The position numbers were made by a program, and so were the translations under genes. From the NCBI GenBank assembly GCA_015680905.1, contig CM027384.1, forward strand, positions 69,757,001 to 69,821,000: a stretch of 64,000 bases of DNA, given 5' to 3'. Position 1 is the first letter of the stretch. Each line of letters begins with the position of its first letter. Shown here one piece after another: positions 10,948 to 23,024 of the stretch. The stretch comes from Coptis chinensis (taxonomy: Eukaryota; Streptophyta; Magnoliopsida; Ranunculales; Ranunculaceae). The notes below the pieces were generated by a model. It ran no database searches. It was given only the letters and a program-made list of their open reading frames with translations, and was not told the origin of the DNA.

Positions 10948-11985
10948 ATGGCCCTCACTCGAAGTTTCGTGCCCGAGCAAAATTTTATGGAAAATTTCCA
11001 AAATGGTCTTTTTCATCCCTTTTTTGACACTGAAATATTACATCGAGGATGGTACCCTCTTTTACATCATAAGCAAGCTTTTTATTCCAGAGAATTGGTC
11101 TTGTTGTTCTATAAAAGCGGTTATTTCCAAAACGGGCAATTCTTTGTCCGTGCTAACGGATCTTGGCGTGAATTGACTATGGAAATCATCTCGAGGTACT
11201 TCAAATTCCTATTACAAACCAAGGAGTACACCTTCAGGATTCACCTTTCGACAATATCAGGCATCTGATGTTTGCAACTATCCTTTACGGTGAATACAAC
11301 CGGAAAAACCGTATTGTTTATCAGCGATCTTTGCAAAAGAACCAATTATCTGTGATCCAATGGGTAGCTCATAATGTGCTCGCACGCCTAAGACTTGAAA
11401 TAACCAAACCCTCCTCCATCTACTCTGGGTCTTATAGAGTAACTGCAATGATTTTTGCCTTATTAAATTTCTCTGTAACGCGATCGCACGTGCCAGGAAA
11501 AAGGCAGCTCCTTTACCAACCATTGTGACACTTATCATGACACGTTGGGGTTTTTCTTGTACTTCTCCTTATACACCTCTTCGAACAGCTAACATTCTTA
11601 CCATTCACTCAGTATGTAGGAACGGATTCTGGAACCTCGACGTTGCAAAGAACCATGTCGGTGCAGAAACCGACGAAGATTGTTCCGCTGACAACATCTT
11701 CACTGAAAATGCATTATGCAATGTATTTAATCCCATGGAAGGCCTTCATTTAATTCAACAAGGACTGATGACATTATTCAAACGTCAGAACATTATCATC
11801 ACCAGTCTTCTTGAATTTCAGGACCTGCGGACAATAAACAAAGAGGAACAAGCACAATTCTTGCACAACCACAACCAGTTCTTGGCAAATTACACTCTCA
11901 TAATGGAGAACCACGCCGAGATTTACCAGACAGAAAGCGAAATGTTGCACGGGCTGTTGCACGGATTGACGGCATAGAAAATCTT
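10948..11985 (+). pseudogene. Element A extra ORF-ii (fossil)
   Basis: The N-terminus MALTRSFVPEQNFMENF continues with GLFHPFFDTEILHRGWYPLL, FYSRELVLLFYKSG and FFVRANGSWREL. This matches ORF-i position by position and matches the ORF-ii of element E (43389 downwards). The middle (about 11340-11500) holds the ITKPSSIY block. The C-terminal third (about 11720-11970) contains NPMEGLHLIQQGLMTLFKRQ and a long helical region ending near HGLLHGLTA, with a clear homologue in E at 20851-21045. Same putative plant transposon protein family as ORF-i. Broken at a few places. Confidence 0.68.
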
Positions 11986-12162
11986 ATAAATGGATCCCTC
12001 CCACAAAAGGATCCTCGTCTTTACTTGGGCCCATGACACCATTTAAATTTTGCAATTTTATGTTCTTTGTCATTTTCTTTTTAGTTTTTAATTATAGTGA
12101 AATTTTCCTATGGTAATTTGTTTTTACTTAATCATTCTCATCTTATTCTAATATTTATTAAT

Positions 12163-12174
12163 ATTTGTCTACAG
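12163..12174 (+). promoter_or_regulatory. Candidate splice acceptor before ORF-iii
   Basis: A pyrimidine-containing tract ending TTGTCTACAG sits 30 bp before the ORF-iii ATG. Athila-type elements are thought to express post-pol ORFs from spliced RNA, so this is a plausible acceptor. It is unproven. Confidence 0.35.
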
Positions 12175-12203
12175 GTGGCATTTTTCTTTGTATGTCTTCT
12201 ACT

Positions 12204-13180
12204 ATGGCAGCCCCAAAGATAATTCCAGAACAATCCTTCCATTCGTTGCTGAATTCTCCTGCGTATGGACATCTCTTCAGAGATTTCATCACACGAGTTG
12301 GTTGGAACTCCCTTATTCTACACCCGGAGCAAACATATTCCCCAGGTTTGGCAACTTATTTTTACGATCACATGGAAGATCTACCTGTTATACAGGGTTT
12401 CCCTTTGAATGGATTTACAATCCGTATTGGTAACACCTGACACTCTTTTTACAAGCCAATAGTTGCTATGGCTTTAGACCTTCCTCCTCTTCAGCCTAGA
12501 CCTCCCCATTCAATACATGATAGAGAATGACTTTAATGACTATTCTAGGGAATATTTTGTTGCCCGGTATGGCGATGGCATTGCCCACGTCAGTGAACGT
12601 GCCGAAGCTGGCCGATGGCCAGACTTCACTATTCCACTACCTAGTATGACCATGAATGTTGGAATTGCCATGTTATTTATTCTTCTGAACATCATGGGGG
12701 ATTGACATTTTTCCACTGCATCAAAGTTAGCTTGTAAGACATTCCATGCCTTGGCCCAGCAACATACCGCCTTTGACATTACAGACCTAGTAATTGAGAA
12801 TTTTAAGAGGGCTCGGTCTTTTCGGTAGCACTATATCACCTTGCCAGTTACAGCATGCCGGATAGTGAGGACGTACTTCCCGTAGTTTGCGGCCACCTTT
12901 CAGGACTGGGTAAAGGTCAACTCTATGTGTCCAACAAACAAGATAATTCGTTCTTTTGCGATTTAGGACATGGCGGCATACTGCAAGGTATCTAAAGAAA
13001 GTTCGTTCTTTCCCTAATGATGATAAAATGATAGCTCATCTGGACAATGCAAAGAAGAGGAAGTGGAGCGAAGTCTGGAAAGCTATGATAGATTGGCGTG
13101 ATGCAAAGGAATGACATTTCTACAGAGACGAAGCAAGGATGGACCATCCCCCAGTTCAAGGTTGGGGCAATGTGAGTTGA
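12204..13180 (+). pseudogene. Element A extra ORF-iii (fossil)
   Basis: Starts MAAPKIIPEQSFHSLL and continues with AYGHLFRDFITRVGWNSLI, QTYSPGLATYFYDHMED and, in a second block, PSMTMNVGIAMLFILLNIMGD, ending near WRDAKE. The same blocks occur in E (17840-18616 and 20128-20307, minus) and in B (29837-30760). The F..F...GW..L....YS..L...FY pattern shows it is a diverged relative of ORF-i and ORF-ii. Several breaks. Confidence 0.66.
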
Positions 13181-13350
13181 TGCATGTACATATTTGTTTT
13201 ACGTTTTGATGTGATATAAATAAATAACCTAACAGTGTGCTTCTACTTTTATGATGTATAATATATAGTGTGTTACAATAAATTTTTGTGGAAGATGTCA
13301 GCTATATTTTTGCTCAAGCCTCTCAGGTATACTCTTTCTTCCTCTTAACA

Positions 13351-13387
13351 CTTTGAGGACACAGCGTCCGACTGTTTGGGGGTGGTG
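13351..13387 (+). repeat. Internal polypurine-like module, element A
   Basis: CTTTGAGGACA followed by CTGTTTGGGGGTGGT. The same pair of motifs forms the true polypurine tract region at the 3' LTR (14865-14901), so this is an internal copy about 1.5 kb upstream, just after ORF-iii. Confidence 0.75.
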
Positions 13388-14864
13388 AGAACCTTTCACA
13401 AAAATTAGGCAGGCATAGTTATATATAGTTTACTTGATGTCTAAATAAACGTATTTAGTGACAAATTCTCGTTTCCCTTTCTATGATGAAAAATATTGAG
13501 AAATCTCACCCTAGCATCAGAATTAGGACTTGTTCTTAGAAACTTAATTTAATACGTATGCAATAGTTTTTACATCTTTTCATGAGCATTCATGCACTGA
13601 CTATCATTAAATGTACACAGCCATAAAGAAGTTTCGGGACCACGGTTAGACAACTTAGTTTCCATATCCTGTAAGAATCTAACCAAAAGCCTCAAAATGT
13701 GTGATATATGAGTAATGACACAGAGGAGTAGTTCTTCCGAATAGAGAAGTTCACACGTCTACTTACTTGATCACTGCCCAAATCCTAGGTGAGAGGCCTT
13801 CTTTGGATCGATATAGCCAAAAATTCACACCTGTAAAAATTTTTTTACCGCTAATCGCTCCAATGAACCTTTCATTAATCCTTTCTATTTCACCAAAAAA
13901 AATCATTACCCATCTATTAACCAAAAATAAATAAGCCTACCTAGATGATGAGTATGAGAAATAGGATGAAGTGCAGAAAAATGAAGAGAAAAACCTTGTC
14001 ACAAATCAAAATCAGTTACCTGTTTTAGAAGAAAAAAAAAAATAGAAATATGTTTCCAAAAATCAAAAGAAATATCAAGGTTAGAATTCCCCCCAAAAAT
14101 CAAATCAAAAGGGAATACAAGAGCTTGAAAAATCCAAGTATGGAAACCCATGTTAGAAGCAGGAAAGAAAATAAGGATTCTCTAGTATAAATATCTCGAA
14201 GACTTTATTCTCTCATACTTATCATTTTTGAATTTTCCATTCCAGTTTCTTCTACACTACCTCCTAAGCCCCATAACACCTAATAAAGACCTCTAGCTCA
14301 ATTAGGAGTAGGATAGTGTGATAATAAGTAGTAGTTGTGACTTCTCTACCTCGCCCTCCGACCGGTCATTGAGTATGTGAGGAAACGTGTGCCCACTACA
14401 CACTGGAGATAGCAAAACTTGAGTGAAAAAATAAGAGAGAAATTGTGTTTCGACACATACCTGTGAGAACCTATTTAAGGACGCTATCCAAAGGATCCAA
14501 AAACTGCTTGTACATTTCATTATAAGATCACTGCATGCATGCTCATACGTAGATGTTTTGATTATTGTATGTATATTAACTTGAATTTCGAAAGAATTAA
14601 ATCCTTGTTTCCCATGCTAGTGAGATGTCTAGATACCTGAGATTAATTAAGGAAACAAGCCTTTGTTACTGAGTCGTTGTAGTATAAACGAAGTTTGTGA
14701 GTATCTTCTCTGGAAAACTCTCACGAGGCTATAACTCGTCCACTAGGGAATTCCTAGTGGTTCAAGGCCTTGTTGCATACGGTCAATGCAACCGCACTCT
14801 GCGAAATGAGATTTAGCTTAGGACAACACATTTTTGACCACTTATCATTTCAATGTCTCTTCTT
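13388..14864 (+). other. Conserved non-coding 3' region of element A
   Basis: About 1.5 kb with no ORF of note. By eye it aligns in order with the 3' regions of E (16649-17590, minus), B (31010-32087 plus 40953-41430) and C (33630-35150, minus). Anchor blocks include GATCGATATAGCCA, the CTAATAAAGACCTCTAGCT block, the GTGTGCCCACT block and CCACTAGGGAATTCCTAGTGG. The last is a perfect inverted repeat at about 14740-14760. Confidence 0.7.
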
Positions 14865-14901
14865 TGCTTGAGGATAAGCAAAATGCTGTTTGGGGGTGGT
14901 G
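14865..14901 (+). other. Element A polypurine tract with upstream GAGGATAA box
   Basis: TTGAGGATAAGCA, then TGTTTGGGGGTGGTG directly before the 3' LTR start TGATAAGCACCC at 14902. Standard position for the plus-strand primer. Confidence 0.88.
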
Positions 14902-16648
14902 TGATAAGCACCCAAAACTGTAATATTAAAACCCGAGAGACATAACATTTTGGTCGTTTATGTGTTTAATAATCATGTAATAATTATATTTTTGTACTTT
15001 TGCAGGTTTCCGCATTTAAAATGAATATAATGATAAAACATGCATCGAAGTATGGGAATACTGGAATATTTGAAGTTTTCCACTCAACCCCAGTGAAGCC
15101 CAACAAAGCTTGACTAGAGCCGAAGTTTCCAAAAGAACAAAACCAGTGCAGAACGGGTCCACATATAAAGAAGCATCAAACTTCTGAAGCTCACATCTGA
15201 TAAATCTGGATGTCGACGTTGGCTAGTGAAACTGCCATAGCGACCTGGGCGACAAACTCTACAAAAGAGAAAAGTCGTAAAACGCCAAAAATCGGGCGCC
15301 ACTGGACACACTAAGTGGACCCACTCTGCAGGCCCAAAGGCATGACGAGTCAGCATAGGCAGGTGGCAAGTAATGGTCACAAATTTGTGCCACCTTGCAA
15401 TGGGAAAGACACGTACCAATTCAATGTTTGAATTAAATTGGGCTAAAAGACAAAATCAAAACACAAAAAGACAAAACATTAAATGAAAGTTTTGTTTCGT
15501 AACAAAACTTTGGATCAAATTGATTCACATGGAGACAAAACTTTGTTATTCAAAGTTTTGAATGTCTCAATTAGCAAACAGACGAAACCCAATTAAAGGC
15601 TTCACGAGACATCAACCTATATATATGTAAGGGGGGTCTTCAGATATTCTCCTTTAACATTCTATGATTTAGCTATACATTAGTTTTACTTTAACGTATG
15701 TAGTTTCATTCCAGCACTTAAACTTTGTCATTTTCATTCCAGCAGCTTAAATACTGTAAGTCATTTTACCCTTAATAACAGTCATTTCTTTTCTAGTTTA
15801 ATTCTTGTCCTGCATTTATTTACTTAATGTATACAACAAGTTTTATTATTCCTTCAATGACCATGAGCTAATCGCACCCCCTCAGGGGGAGGGTTATGCT
15901 GCTCGTGTGAGAATCCGGATTGACTCTTTAATACTCTAGAATCACTACTTAGGAATTAGGCATATATTAGACATCCGGTCCCAAAATGACTGAGACTGTA
16001 CAAATTTGGAGTGCTGATGCTCCAGAACAGTCTCGTGCGCGACCCAAAATGTCTCTCGCGTGACTCTATGGTGTCAGACAGCTCTCCAATATGTCCAGCT
16101 GATGTGCAATCGAGCCAGGAGCTGAAATGATATTCCAGAGATGAAATATTAGTTCAACTCCTTATGCTAGTGCGATGCGGCTCAGAGATGTGGGCATGCG
16201 CTAGGGATCAATACTCGATGTCGTCTCCAAACACGAGACGAATTAGAGATGTAGTGATGTGGTAATATAAACTGTTGAAAAATGATTCTTGCATGAGTAT
16301 GACTAACTCTCTCTCTGTTTCTCTATCTTTGTTTACCTACATATAAATCACCGTAGTAATTTACATTATTTACATTACTGTTAATTTAATTAAAACCAAC
16401 TAAAAAACCTAAAATCCTACTCACCAAAAGTTGTAATTCCAGTTGTGAACCTTTCCGAGCCCTAAGGTTTGGACGATCCCTTACTCGACCTATCCTACCA
16501 AACCCACGTGAGTAAGGTAACTTGACTAAAACGAACGACTAAACGGACTTTGGACTTTGGACTTTGGTCTTCGGACTTCAGACTTCGGACTGTGGACCTC
16601 GGACTTAATCAAGAAAACCAATAAACGTACAATTAAAAGTTTTTATCA
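14902..16648 (+). repeat. Element A 3' LTR
   Basis: 1747 bp, TGATAAGCACCC to TTTTTATCA. The first 22 bases and the end resemble the LTRs of B and C, so the families are related although the bodies differ. It holds AT-rich stretches and a run of GGACTTTGGACTTTGG-type hexamer repeats near 16545-16600. Confidence 0.92.
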
Positions 16649-17591
16649 ATTGATCAATCACGTCTACTACTTATTATCACACCATCCTACTCCTAATTGA
16701 GCTAGAGGTCTTTATTAGGTATTATGGGGCTTAGGTGGTAGTGTAGAAGAAAATGGAATGGAAAATAAAAAATGACAAGTATGAAAAAATAAGGTCTTCA
16801 AGATATTTATACTAGATAAATCCTTATTTTCTTTTCCTGCTTCTTACACGGGTTTCCATATATACTTGGAACTTTTAAGCTTTTGGACTCCTTTTGATTT
16901 GATTTTTGGGAGTTTAATTTTTCTTTTGACTTTTTTGGAAACATTTTTTTTCCTTCTGAAGCAAGTAACTGATTTTGAATTGGGACAAGTCTTTCTCTTT
17001 ATTTTTCCACATTTCATCATATTTTTCATACTCATCATTTAGGTGGGTTATTTTATTCGGGGTTCATAGATGGGTAAGGAATTTTTGGTGAAAGTGAAAT
17101 GTTTAATGAAAGGTTCAGTGAGGCGACTAGTGGTAAAATATACAGGTATGAATTTTTGGCTATGTCGATCCAAAGAAGGCCTAAATTCTCGCCTAGGATT
17201 CAGATGGTGATCAAGTAAGTAGACGTGTGATTTTCTCTATTCGGAAAAACTACCCCTCTATGTCATTACTCATAATTCACACACATCGAGGCTTTTGGTT
17301 AGATTCTCACAGGATTGGTAATTTAAGTAAACTAACCGTGAGTCCTAGAAACTTACTGTTATGTACATTCAATGATACTCAATGCATGAATGCTCATGAA
17401 AAAATGTAAAAGCTATTGCGTACGTATTATCTTCAGTTTCTTAAAAACAAATCCTAATTTGAATGCTAATGTGGGATTTCTAGACAATTTTCATCAAAGA
17501 AAAGGAAATAAGACTTTGTCACAAAGTACATTTATTTAGAATAAAAACTATATACAACCTACGAGTTACCTAATTTTTGCTAGAGGTTCTA
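16649..17591 (-). other. Conserved 3' non-coding region of element E
   Basis: Reverse-strand counterpart of the element A 3' region, for example the CCTAATTGAGCTAGAGGTC block at about 16690 and the GGCTATGTCGATCCAAAGA block at about 17158. No ORF that I trust. Confidence 0.7.
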
Positions 17592-17632
17592 ATCACCCCA
17601 AACAAAATAATGCTTAGTCCTCAAAATATCAA
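17592..17632 (-). repeat. Internal polypurine-like module, element E
   Basis: On the minus strand TTTGAGGACTAAGCATT, then TTTGTTTGGGGTGAT, following ORF-iii as in element A. It is one base different in the G-run. Confidence 0.6.
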
Positions 17633-17764
17633 GAGATGCAGAAAGAAATTACCTGAGAACTGTGAGCAAAATTAGGACTGGACATCTGCAACATAAAGGT
17701 TTTATAACAAATATATTATACAAAAAGGAAAAACGATATCACAGCAAACACAACTATATACAGT

Positions 17765-17766
<2 letters not shown>

Positions 17767-17813
<47 letters not shown>
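17767..17813. repeat. (CA)n microsatellite
   Basis: About 23 uninterrupted CA units inside the spacer after ORF-iii of element E. Confidence 0.95.
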
Positions 17814-17816
<3 letters not shown>

Positions 17817-17829
17817 TTCTACTCAAATT

Positions 17830-18616
17830 TTACCAAACACTAGCTACTGGCTTCCTCTCATCCACTCGAGTGAAATGCATTTCCTTAGCATCGCGCCAAT
17901 ATATAATGGTTTGCCAAATGGTGCTCCATTGTGGTGCCCCTAATTCGTTCAAATGTGCCAACATCTTTTCATTATCTGGGAAACAGTGGACGTACCTCAG
18001 GTACCGTGACGGTCGCCGCCATGCCCAAAATCTTAATGAACAAATTATTCAGTTCACAGGGCACATAAAATCTATTTTAACCCAGTCGTTGAAAGTGGCC
18101 GAAAACTATGGGAAATGTGTCCTCATAATTCAGCATGCGGTTACGGGTAAAAGTAAATATTCGTGCTGAAATTTGCAAGCTCTTTTCAAATTAGTGATAA
18201 CACAGTTTGTGATATCAAAGAGTGTATGACCTTGAGCAAGAGCATTGAAGACTATACATGCAATGTCATTGGTAGTAGAGAAATGCCAATCTCCCATGAT
18301 GTTTAGAAGTACAAACAATATCGTAGTTCCCACGTTCATGGTCATGCTTGCTAAGGGAATGGTGGTTTATGGCCATCTACTAGGTGCTGCTTCGTCTATC
18401 CGTGCTAGACAATCACTATATGTCCGGCAAAAATGAGTCCATGAAAATGAACAATATGAATTCTGACTAATGTATGACCATGTTGTGGCTGGCTGGTAAT
18501 AGGGCATATCCAAAATTAAGGCAATCATTGGCTCAGAGAAAATAAGTTGTGTGTCCCTAACTGTGATTATAAACTCGTCTAGGAGAAATCGTGTTCATGG
18601 GTGAATGCTCGGGTGT
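17830..18616 (-). pseudogene. Element E ORF-iii, C-terminal piece (fossil)
   Basis: Minus-strand remnant of ORF-iii with the block MTMNVGTTILFVLLNIMGDW at about 18285-18345 and FNALAQGHTLFDITN after it. It closely matches the second half of ORF-iii in element A. Its N-terminal piece lies on the far side of the solo LTR. Confidence 0.65.
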
Positions 18617-20127
18617 TGATAAGAGCCCAAAACTGTAGTTTTAACCCCTTGAACAATATTGCTTTTGACCAATTATTTGATTAATAAGTAAGAGTTAGTA
18701 CTGTTATCGTGTTCTTATGTATTTCAGGCATTGGAGTCGAATATGTGTAGAAATGTGCCACTTTTGCGGGATAAAAGAGCAAGGGTTGGTTGCTAAGAAG
18801 TTCTATGATAAAAGACTAAGATTTAAGGAGAAAAAAACTTTTTAAAGCCCGGTCAAAGCTGAAAAGTCAAAGTTAACGCGGCGTAAAACAAAAGATAAAA
18901 GTAAACAAAACTTCGAGAGGGCGCAGTATCTTTGGACTCAGACCTCGAAATTGGGCCTACCTTATGTCAAAATGACTGGATCGGAAAGAAATTTCCAATG
19001 GTCCAAGCCTTGACCCAATCAGAGGAGAAGAACTGGACGTAAAGGCTGTTGAAGTCATTTCTAGCTGAAAACCCCTTTGTGGACTGAAGTAATGAGGTTT
19101 TGGGCTCGATTTTCTGGCCCAAAACATGGCTCCTCAGCCCATGCATGAATTTGTGGATCTTGTGTCCTCCATATCAAGAGACAAAAGCTTAGCTCTTAAG
19201 TTACTTAGTTTTTAATTAGCTTTACTTAGTTTAGATCCAATAGTTAGTTTTAGATCTAGTTAATTAGCATCAAATTAGTGTTTAGAACAAGATTTAGTTT
19301 TTAGAATCAATAATTAGTTTGTATTTCAAGTTTTAGTTTCTAATTCAATATTGAATTTATAGATTTAGTTTGTCTTAAATTTATAATTAGTTATTCATAA
19401 TCTTAGTTCTACATTAGTTGTAATTTCGGTTTTAATTTATGTTGATTCTTAGACTATTTGTTCTATTCGTTTAATCAAGTTTATTTTAATCAAGTTTAGT
19501 TTAATTTAATTATGTTTTCCTATTATTGTTTATTGTCAATGAATCTAATGAAACTAGGCTAAAAACTCCATTAGAGGAGGTTAAAGAAGCCATGTGAGGA
19601 TGATTGCTTGTTAGAATAGTTGTTATTTAGAATAGAATTTCAAGTTCATTATTATGAGTGTTTAGAGATAAACCTCATAATGATGAACTAGAGTTTAGAG
19701 CCACCATCAAACAGATATTTTGTGGAGTTAAACTCTCATGCTAGTAGAACCTTGATTCGAGAGGACTTAGTATTCACTAGGGATTAATATTCGATTCGAT
19801 GACTAACTAATAGCCAATCGAATTGCATGGTGGAATTTTCCCCTCTATGTTCTTTCAATTCATTAAATTCACTTTTTAATTGCTTAGTTAAATTAGTTTA
19901 ATTTATAATTAGTTTTAGTTTAAATAAATCACAACACTACTTTCATTGTTCTCACCATTGTTTCCTTGTGTTTGATTAATTGAATTCGTTTAAGTCTAGA
20001 TAGATTAAGAGTGGAATGATTCCATACTCTATATATTGAATGAATATATATGTGAGAGTAGAAAATAAATAATTGATACCGTAAGAATAAAGTTAGAGTA
20101 ATCTAGTTGAGTTTTTACGGGTTATCA
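18617..20127 (+). mobile_element. Solo LTR of the B/C family, TSD GGTGT
   Basis: 1511 bp from TGATAAGAGCCCAAAACTG to GGGTTATCA, similar in full length to the B and C LTRs but more diverged. The five bases on the left (18612-18616) and right (20128-20132) are both GGTGT. There is no internal sequence, so this is what LTR-LTR recombination leaves. It splits ORF-iii of element E. Confidence 0.92.
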
Positions 20128-20307
20128 GGTGTCTTCTATATTGGCATAAAAGTATGCAGCCAAACTTGGAGAATAAGTTTGGTCTGGTGAAAGAAGTAGA
20201 AAAGACCACCCAATGTTGGTGATGTAGTCACGGAAGTGAAGGCCATAAGCTGGGGAGTCCATCATAGACTGGAATGATTGCTCATGAATGATTTTCGGAG
20301 TGTCCAT
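20128..20307 (-). pseudogene. Element E ORF-iii, N-terminal piece (fossil)
   Basis: Starts at 20307 with MDTPKIIHEQSFQSMM and continues AYGLHFRDYITNIGW and DQTYSPSLAAYFY, the same family as ORF-iii of A and B. A TATA box lies 42 bp upstream of the ATG on the minus strand. Confidence 0.7.
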
Positions 20308-20324
20308 GCTTGATGAAGATGATC

Positions 20325-20830
20325 CTTGATGGAGTAGAGAGAGATGTGATTTATAGCAGGGAATCCTAACAGACTATCAATCAGTGTGGTGAGAAGTCCA
20401 AAAATAAATAGTCACCTTACGTGAAATAATGAAAAAGGCCCACCGCAAGGGAATCAAATATGTTCTCCACGCCTACTAATAAAGTCGAATAAAATCTGTC
20501 GCGATGGATGGAAAAGTATGGAAAAAGATAAGGCCTTCCTGCAAACAAATTTAAAACAATAGTTTAAAATTTGTCTTGAAATGATGGTTTATTGATAACA
20601 ACAAGAATTATTACAACCTAATGGTACCCTATCCTTAACCACTGCTGAACACTAAAAGATAAAAGAGGTGGACTAAGAGATAAACATAACCTAAAAGTCT
20701 AATTTTTAAAGGTGGAACCAAATCCAGGGCTTTGTTGACAATGAGGATGGTTAAGTGGAAGCAGATCATTAGAAGACTGTTGAGTTCTTCAACTTTCTGG
20801 ATAAGCTGCTGCTGAGGTTCAGCCTGGTGT
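20325..20830 (-). other. Spacer between ORF-ii and ORF-iii of element E
   Basis: About 500 bp AT-rich spacer. Apart from the TATA box I see no supported feature. Confidence 0.4.
20349..20356 (-). promoter_or_regulatory. TATA box for ORF-iii of element E
   Basis: CTATAAAT on the minus strand, 42 bp before the ATG at 20307. This implies a very short leader if it is used. Confidence 0.5.
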
Positions 20831-21382
20831 GTGGAAAAATTGCTTTGGTTTTACATTATGAGCGTATGATTTTCCATAAATTGTGAGTGGGTTTGCAAGA
20901 ATTCTTCCTGTGCCACTTCGTGCATTACCTGAACTTCCTGTAATTCCAGTAGACTTGTAAAGATGACTTCCTGTCGGGCGTGCAGGGCTCGCAGGCCTTG
21001 GTGAAGAAAATGAATGCCCTCTATATGATTAAAGATGTTATGCATGGCATTTCATCAAAGAAATATTAAAAGTATTGATTTTGGTCTTCTTGTTCCTCTG
21101 TCAGGTTTATTAGAGGATATGGAGTCCAAAACCAGCAACGTACTCTATGTGAATTACAGTAAGGCCAACTATTTGAAGAGGTATTTATGGATAAACAGGT
21201 TGATAACCCCAATGCAACATAATTTTTGTGACTAGAGTAGGCAAAGGTGCTAACCGTTTTCTAGGCCTAGTGAACGAGTTCCAGAGATATTGGATTATGC
21301 AAAAGTCATCCCTTTGAGTCTGTATAACCCAGAGTAGGCGGAGAATAGGTTTGGTCATTTTAGATGTTTGTGATGTTCCCAC
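20831..21382 (-). pseudogene. Element E ORF-ii, C-terminal piece (fossil)
   Basis: Minus-strand remnant with TKPILRLLWVIQTQRDDFCI near 21330 and MHNIFNHIEGIHFLHQGLRALHARQ near 20980-21045, matching the middle and C-terminal parts of ORF-ii in element A. Element B is inserted in this ORF. The N-terminal piece lies at 42948-43389. Confidence 0.65.
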
Positions 21383-22877
21383 TGATAAGAGCCCAAAACT
21401 GTAGTTTAAACCACCTAATAATAATACTTTTAGATCAATTATACGAGTAATAAATAAGAGTTAATGCTGATTACATGCTTTTATTTATTTCAGGCATTGG
21501 AGCCAATTATGTGTAGAAATGTGTCACTTTGGCGAGATAAAGCAGCAAGAGTTGGTTGCTAAGAATTTTTGTGATTAAAGGCCAAGATTCAAGGAGAAAA
21601 AGCCTTTTTAAAACCCGGTCAAAGCTGAAAAGTCAAAGTCAACGCGGAAAGAAACAGCGCACAAAAGTCAGTAGAACTTCTGAAGGCTGTATATTTGGAC
21701 TCAGACCTCGAAATTGGGCCTACCTTATGTGAAAACGACTGGCTCGGAAAGAGCTTTCCAATGGTTCAAACCGTGACCCAATCAGAGGAGCAAAAATGGA
21801 CGAAAAGTCTATTGAAGAAAAATCTAATTGAAAAGGCCTCTATGGATTGAAGAAATTGGGTTTTGGGCTCGATTTTTCGGCCCAAAACATGGCTCCTCAG
21901 CCCATGCACAAAAATGTGGATCTTGTCTTCTCCTTTTCAACCCACAAGACTTAACTCTTAAGCAAGTAGAAAATTAGGGAGGAAGTAGCCATTAGAGAAT
22001 AGTTTAGATCTAGATTTAGTCTCCATTTAATTAATTAGTTTTTTATCTTGTTTTAAATTCAGTTCTTGAATTATTGTTATTGCTATTCATTAGATCAATA
22101 AAGTTAATTAGTTCTTGATAATCTAGTTTCATTTTCATTAAATTATTATAGTTTCAATTCATAAATTTAGTTATTTATCATTATTAGTTTCAATTAAATC
22201 TAGCAAATTTAGATTTCCATTCGAGTTGAAATAAGCAAAGTTATAATCTTTATATCATGTCTTGCTTAAATTTATATATTAATGATAGCATAATGATTCT
22301 AGGCTAAACCTCCATTAGAGGGGGTTGAAGAAGCCTTGATGAAGCTTGATTTTTGTTAAGCGTAAAATAGCCGTGATTTCCCATTCCATTCTAGAAAACA
22401 ATTAGTTCACCATGAGAATGGGTTTGATTGTTTCACATGCTAGATGTTAGTTGGTAGAGATTACCATGAACAACTAGGGATTAGGAAGAACCAATTGTTA
22501 TGCAAAAGCATACCAATTTGGATTACGACGATTCTTCATTAGTAAATTAAGTCGAGTTAAGGTGGAATTAATCCCCCCTAATTCCTTATCATAGTATCAA
22601 TTTAGCATTTCGTAGTTAAATTATCGTATCTTGTTAGTATAATTTGCATTGTAGTATAATTCCATCATACTCTCATTAACTTTGGATAAACCGATAATCT
22701 TAGAAAACGCCAATTCTAAAGAACTAGGAGTGGAACGAATCTTCTACTCCAACTCTATTACGATAGCATCGAGAGTAGAAATCTTTGATAACATAAGTTA
22801 AGTCTTAGTTTTAGTTTTACTTGCGTTTGAGTTTCGTTACTTATTCGTGGGTAAAACTAGCGTTTTCCCTTTTATCA
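21383..22877 (+). repeat. Element B 5' LTR
   Basis: 1495 bp, TGATAAGAGCCC to CCCTTTTATCA, direct repeat of 41449-42947. Confidence 0.95.
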
Positions 22878-22879
22878 AA

Positions 22880-22892
22880 TGGCGCCGCTGCC
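22880..22892 (+). other. Element B primer binding site
   Basis: TGGCGCCGCTGCC two bases after the LTR, of the tRNA-Asp type, identical to that of C. Confidence 0.9.
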
Positions 22893-23024
22893 ATCTTAGT
22901 TCCCTTTAGTATTGTTTTCTTTAGTACTGTTAGTCTTCCAAAGTCCCATAACCCACCCACCCTTGTTTGATTCTAACTGTGGTTATTTGTTTCAAAACTG
23001 AATTTTTCCTCACAGGAATACACG

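Larger units (their letters stand above)
1..16648 (+). mobile_element. Element A: Athila-type Ty3/gypsy LTR retrotransposon, 5' end outside window
   Basis: Fossil element with a partial 5' LTR (1-565), a tRNA-Asp type PBS, gag, protease, RT, RNase H and integrase in gypsy order, about 7.5 kb of post-pol sequence with extra ORFs, a polypurine tract and a full 3' LTR (14902-16648). The full length, allowing for the missing part of the 5' LTR, is about 17.8 kb. The lineage call rests on the PBS, the protease motif DLGASVNLLPYYLF and the integrase stretch [14 protein letters not shown], all typical of Athila/Calypso-type elements. By eye the visible LTR overlap differs at about 2% of sites, so insertion was fairly recent, on the order of a million years at usual plant rates. 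Its coding region is nevertheless broken at roughly ten or more places. It lies inside element E, whose minus-strand sequence starts right after 16648. Confidence 0.9.
16649..21382 (-). mobile_element. Element E, 3'-side piece (Athila-type, minus strand)
   Basis: Minus-strand relative of element A. Reading right to left it contains the C-terminal part of ORF-ii (up to 21382), ORF-iii and the conserved 3' non-coding region. Element A interrupts E at 16648, so the 3' LTR of E must lie left of the window. A solo LTR (18617-20127) and element B (from 21383) are inserted in it. It is the oldest layer visible and is broken in many places. Confidence 0.85.

Noticed and set aside
8854-13180. Reading ORF-i to ORF-iii as retroviral envelope genes
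   Set aside because: No signal peptide, furin-like site, glycosylation-rich ectodomain or C-terminal anchor is visible, and the three ORFs are related to one another.
16660-16680. TTATTATCACACC near the right edge of element A as a second LTR end
   Set aside because: It aligns with the interior 3' non-coding region of element E (the counterpart of about 14310 in A), not with an LTR terminus.
17662-17943. Open frame with a long His-Thr run on the plus strand
   Set aside because: Produced by the (CA)n microsatellite; no start context or homology.
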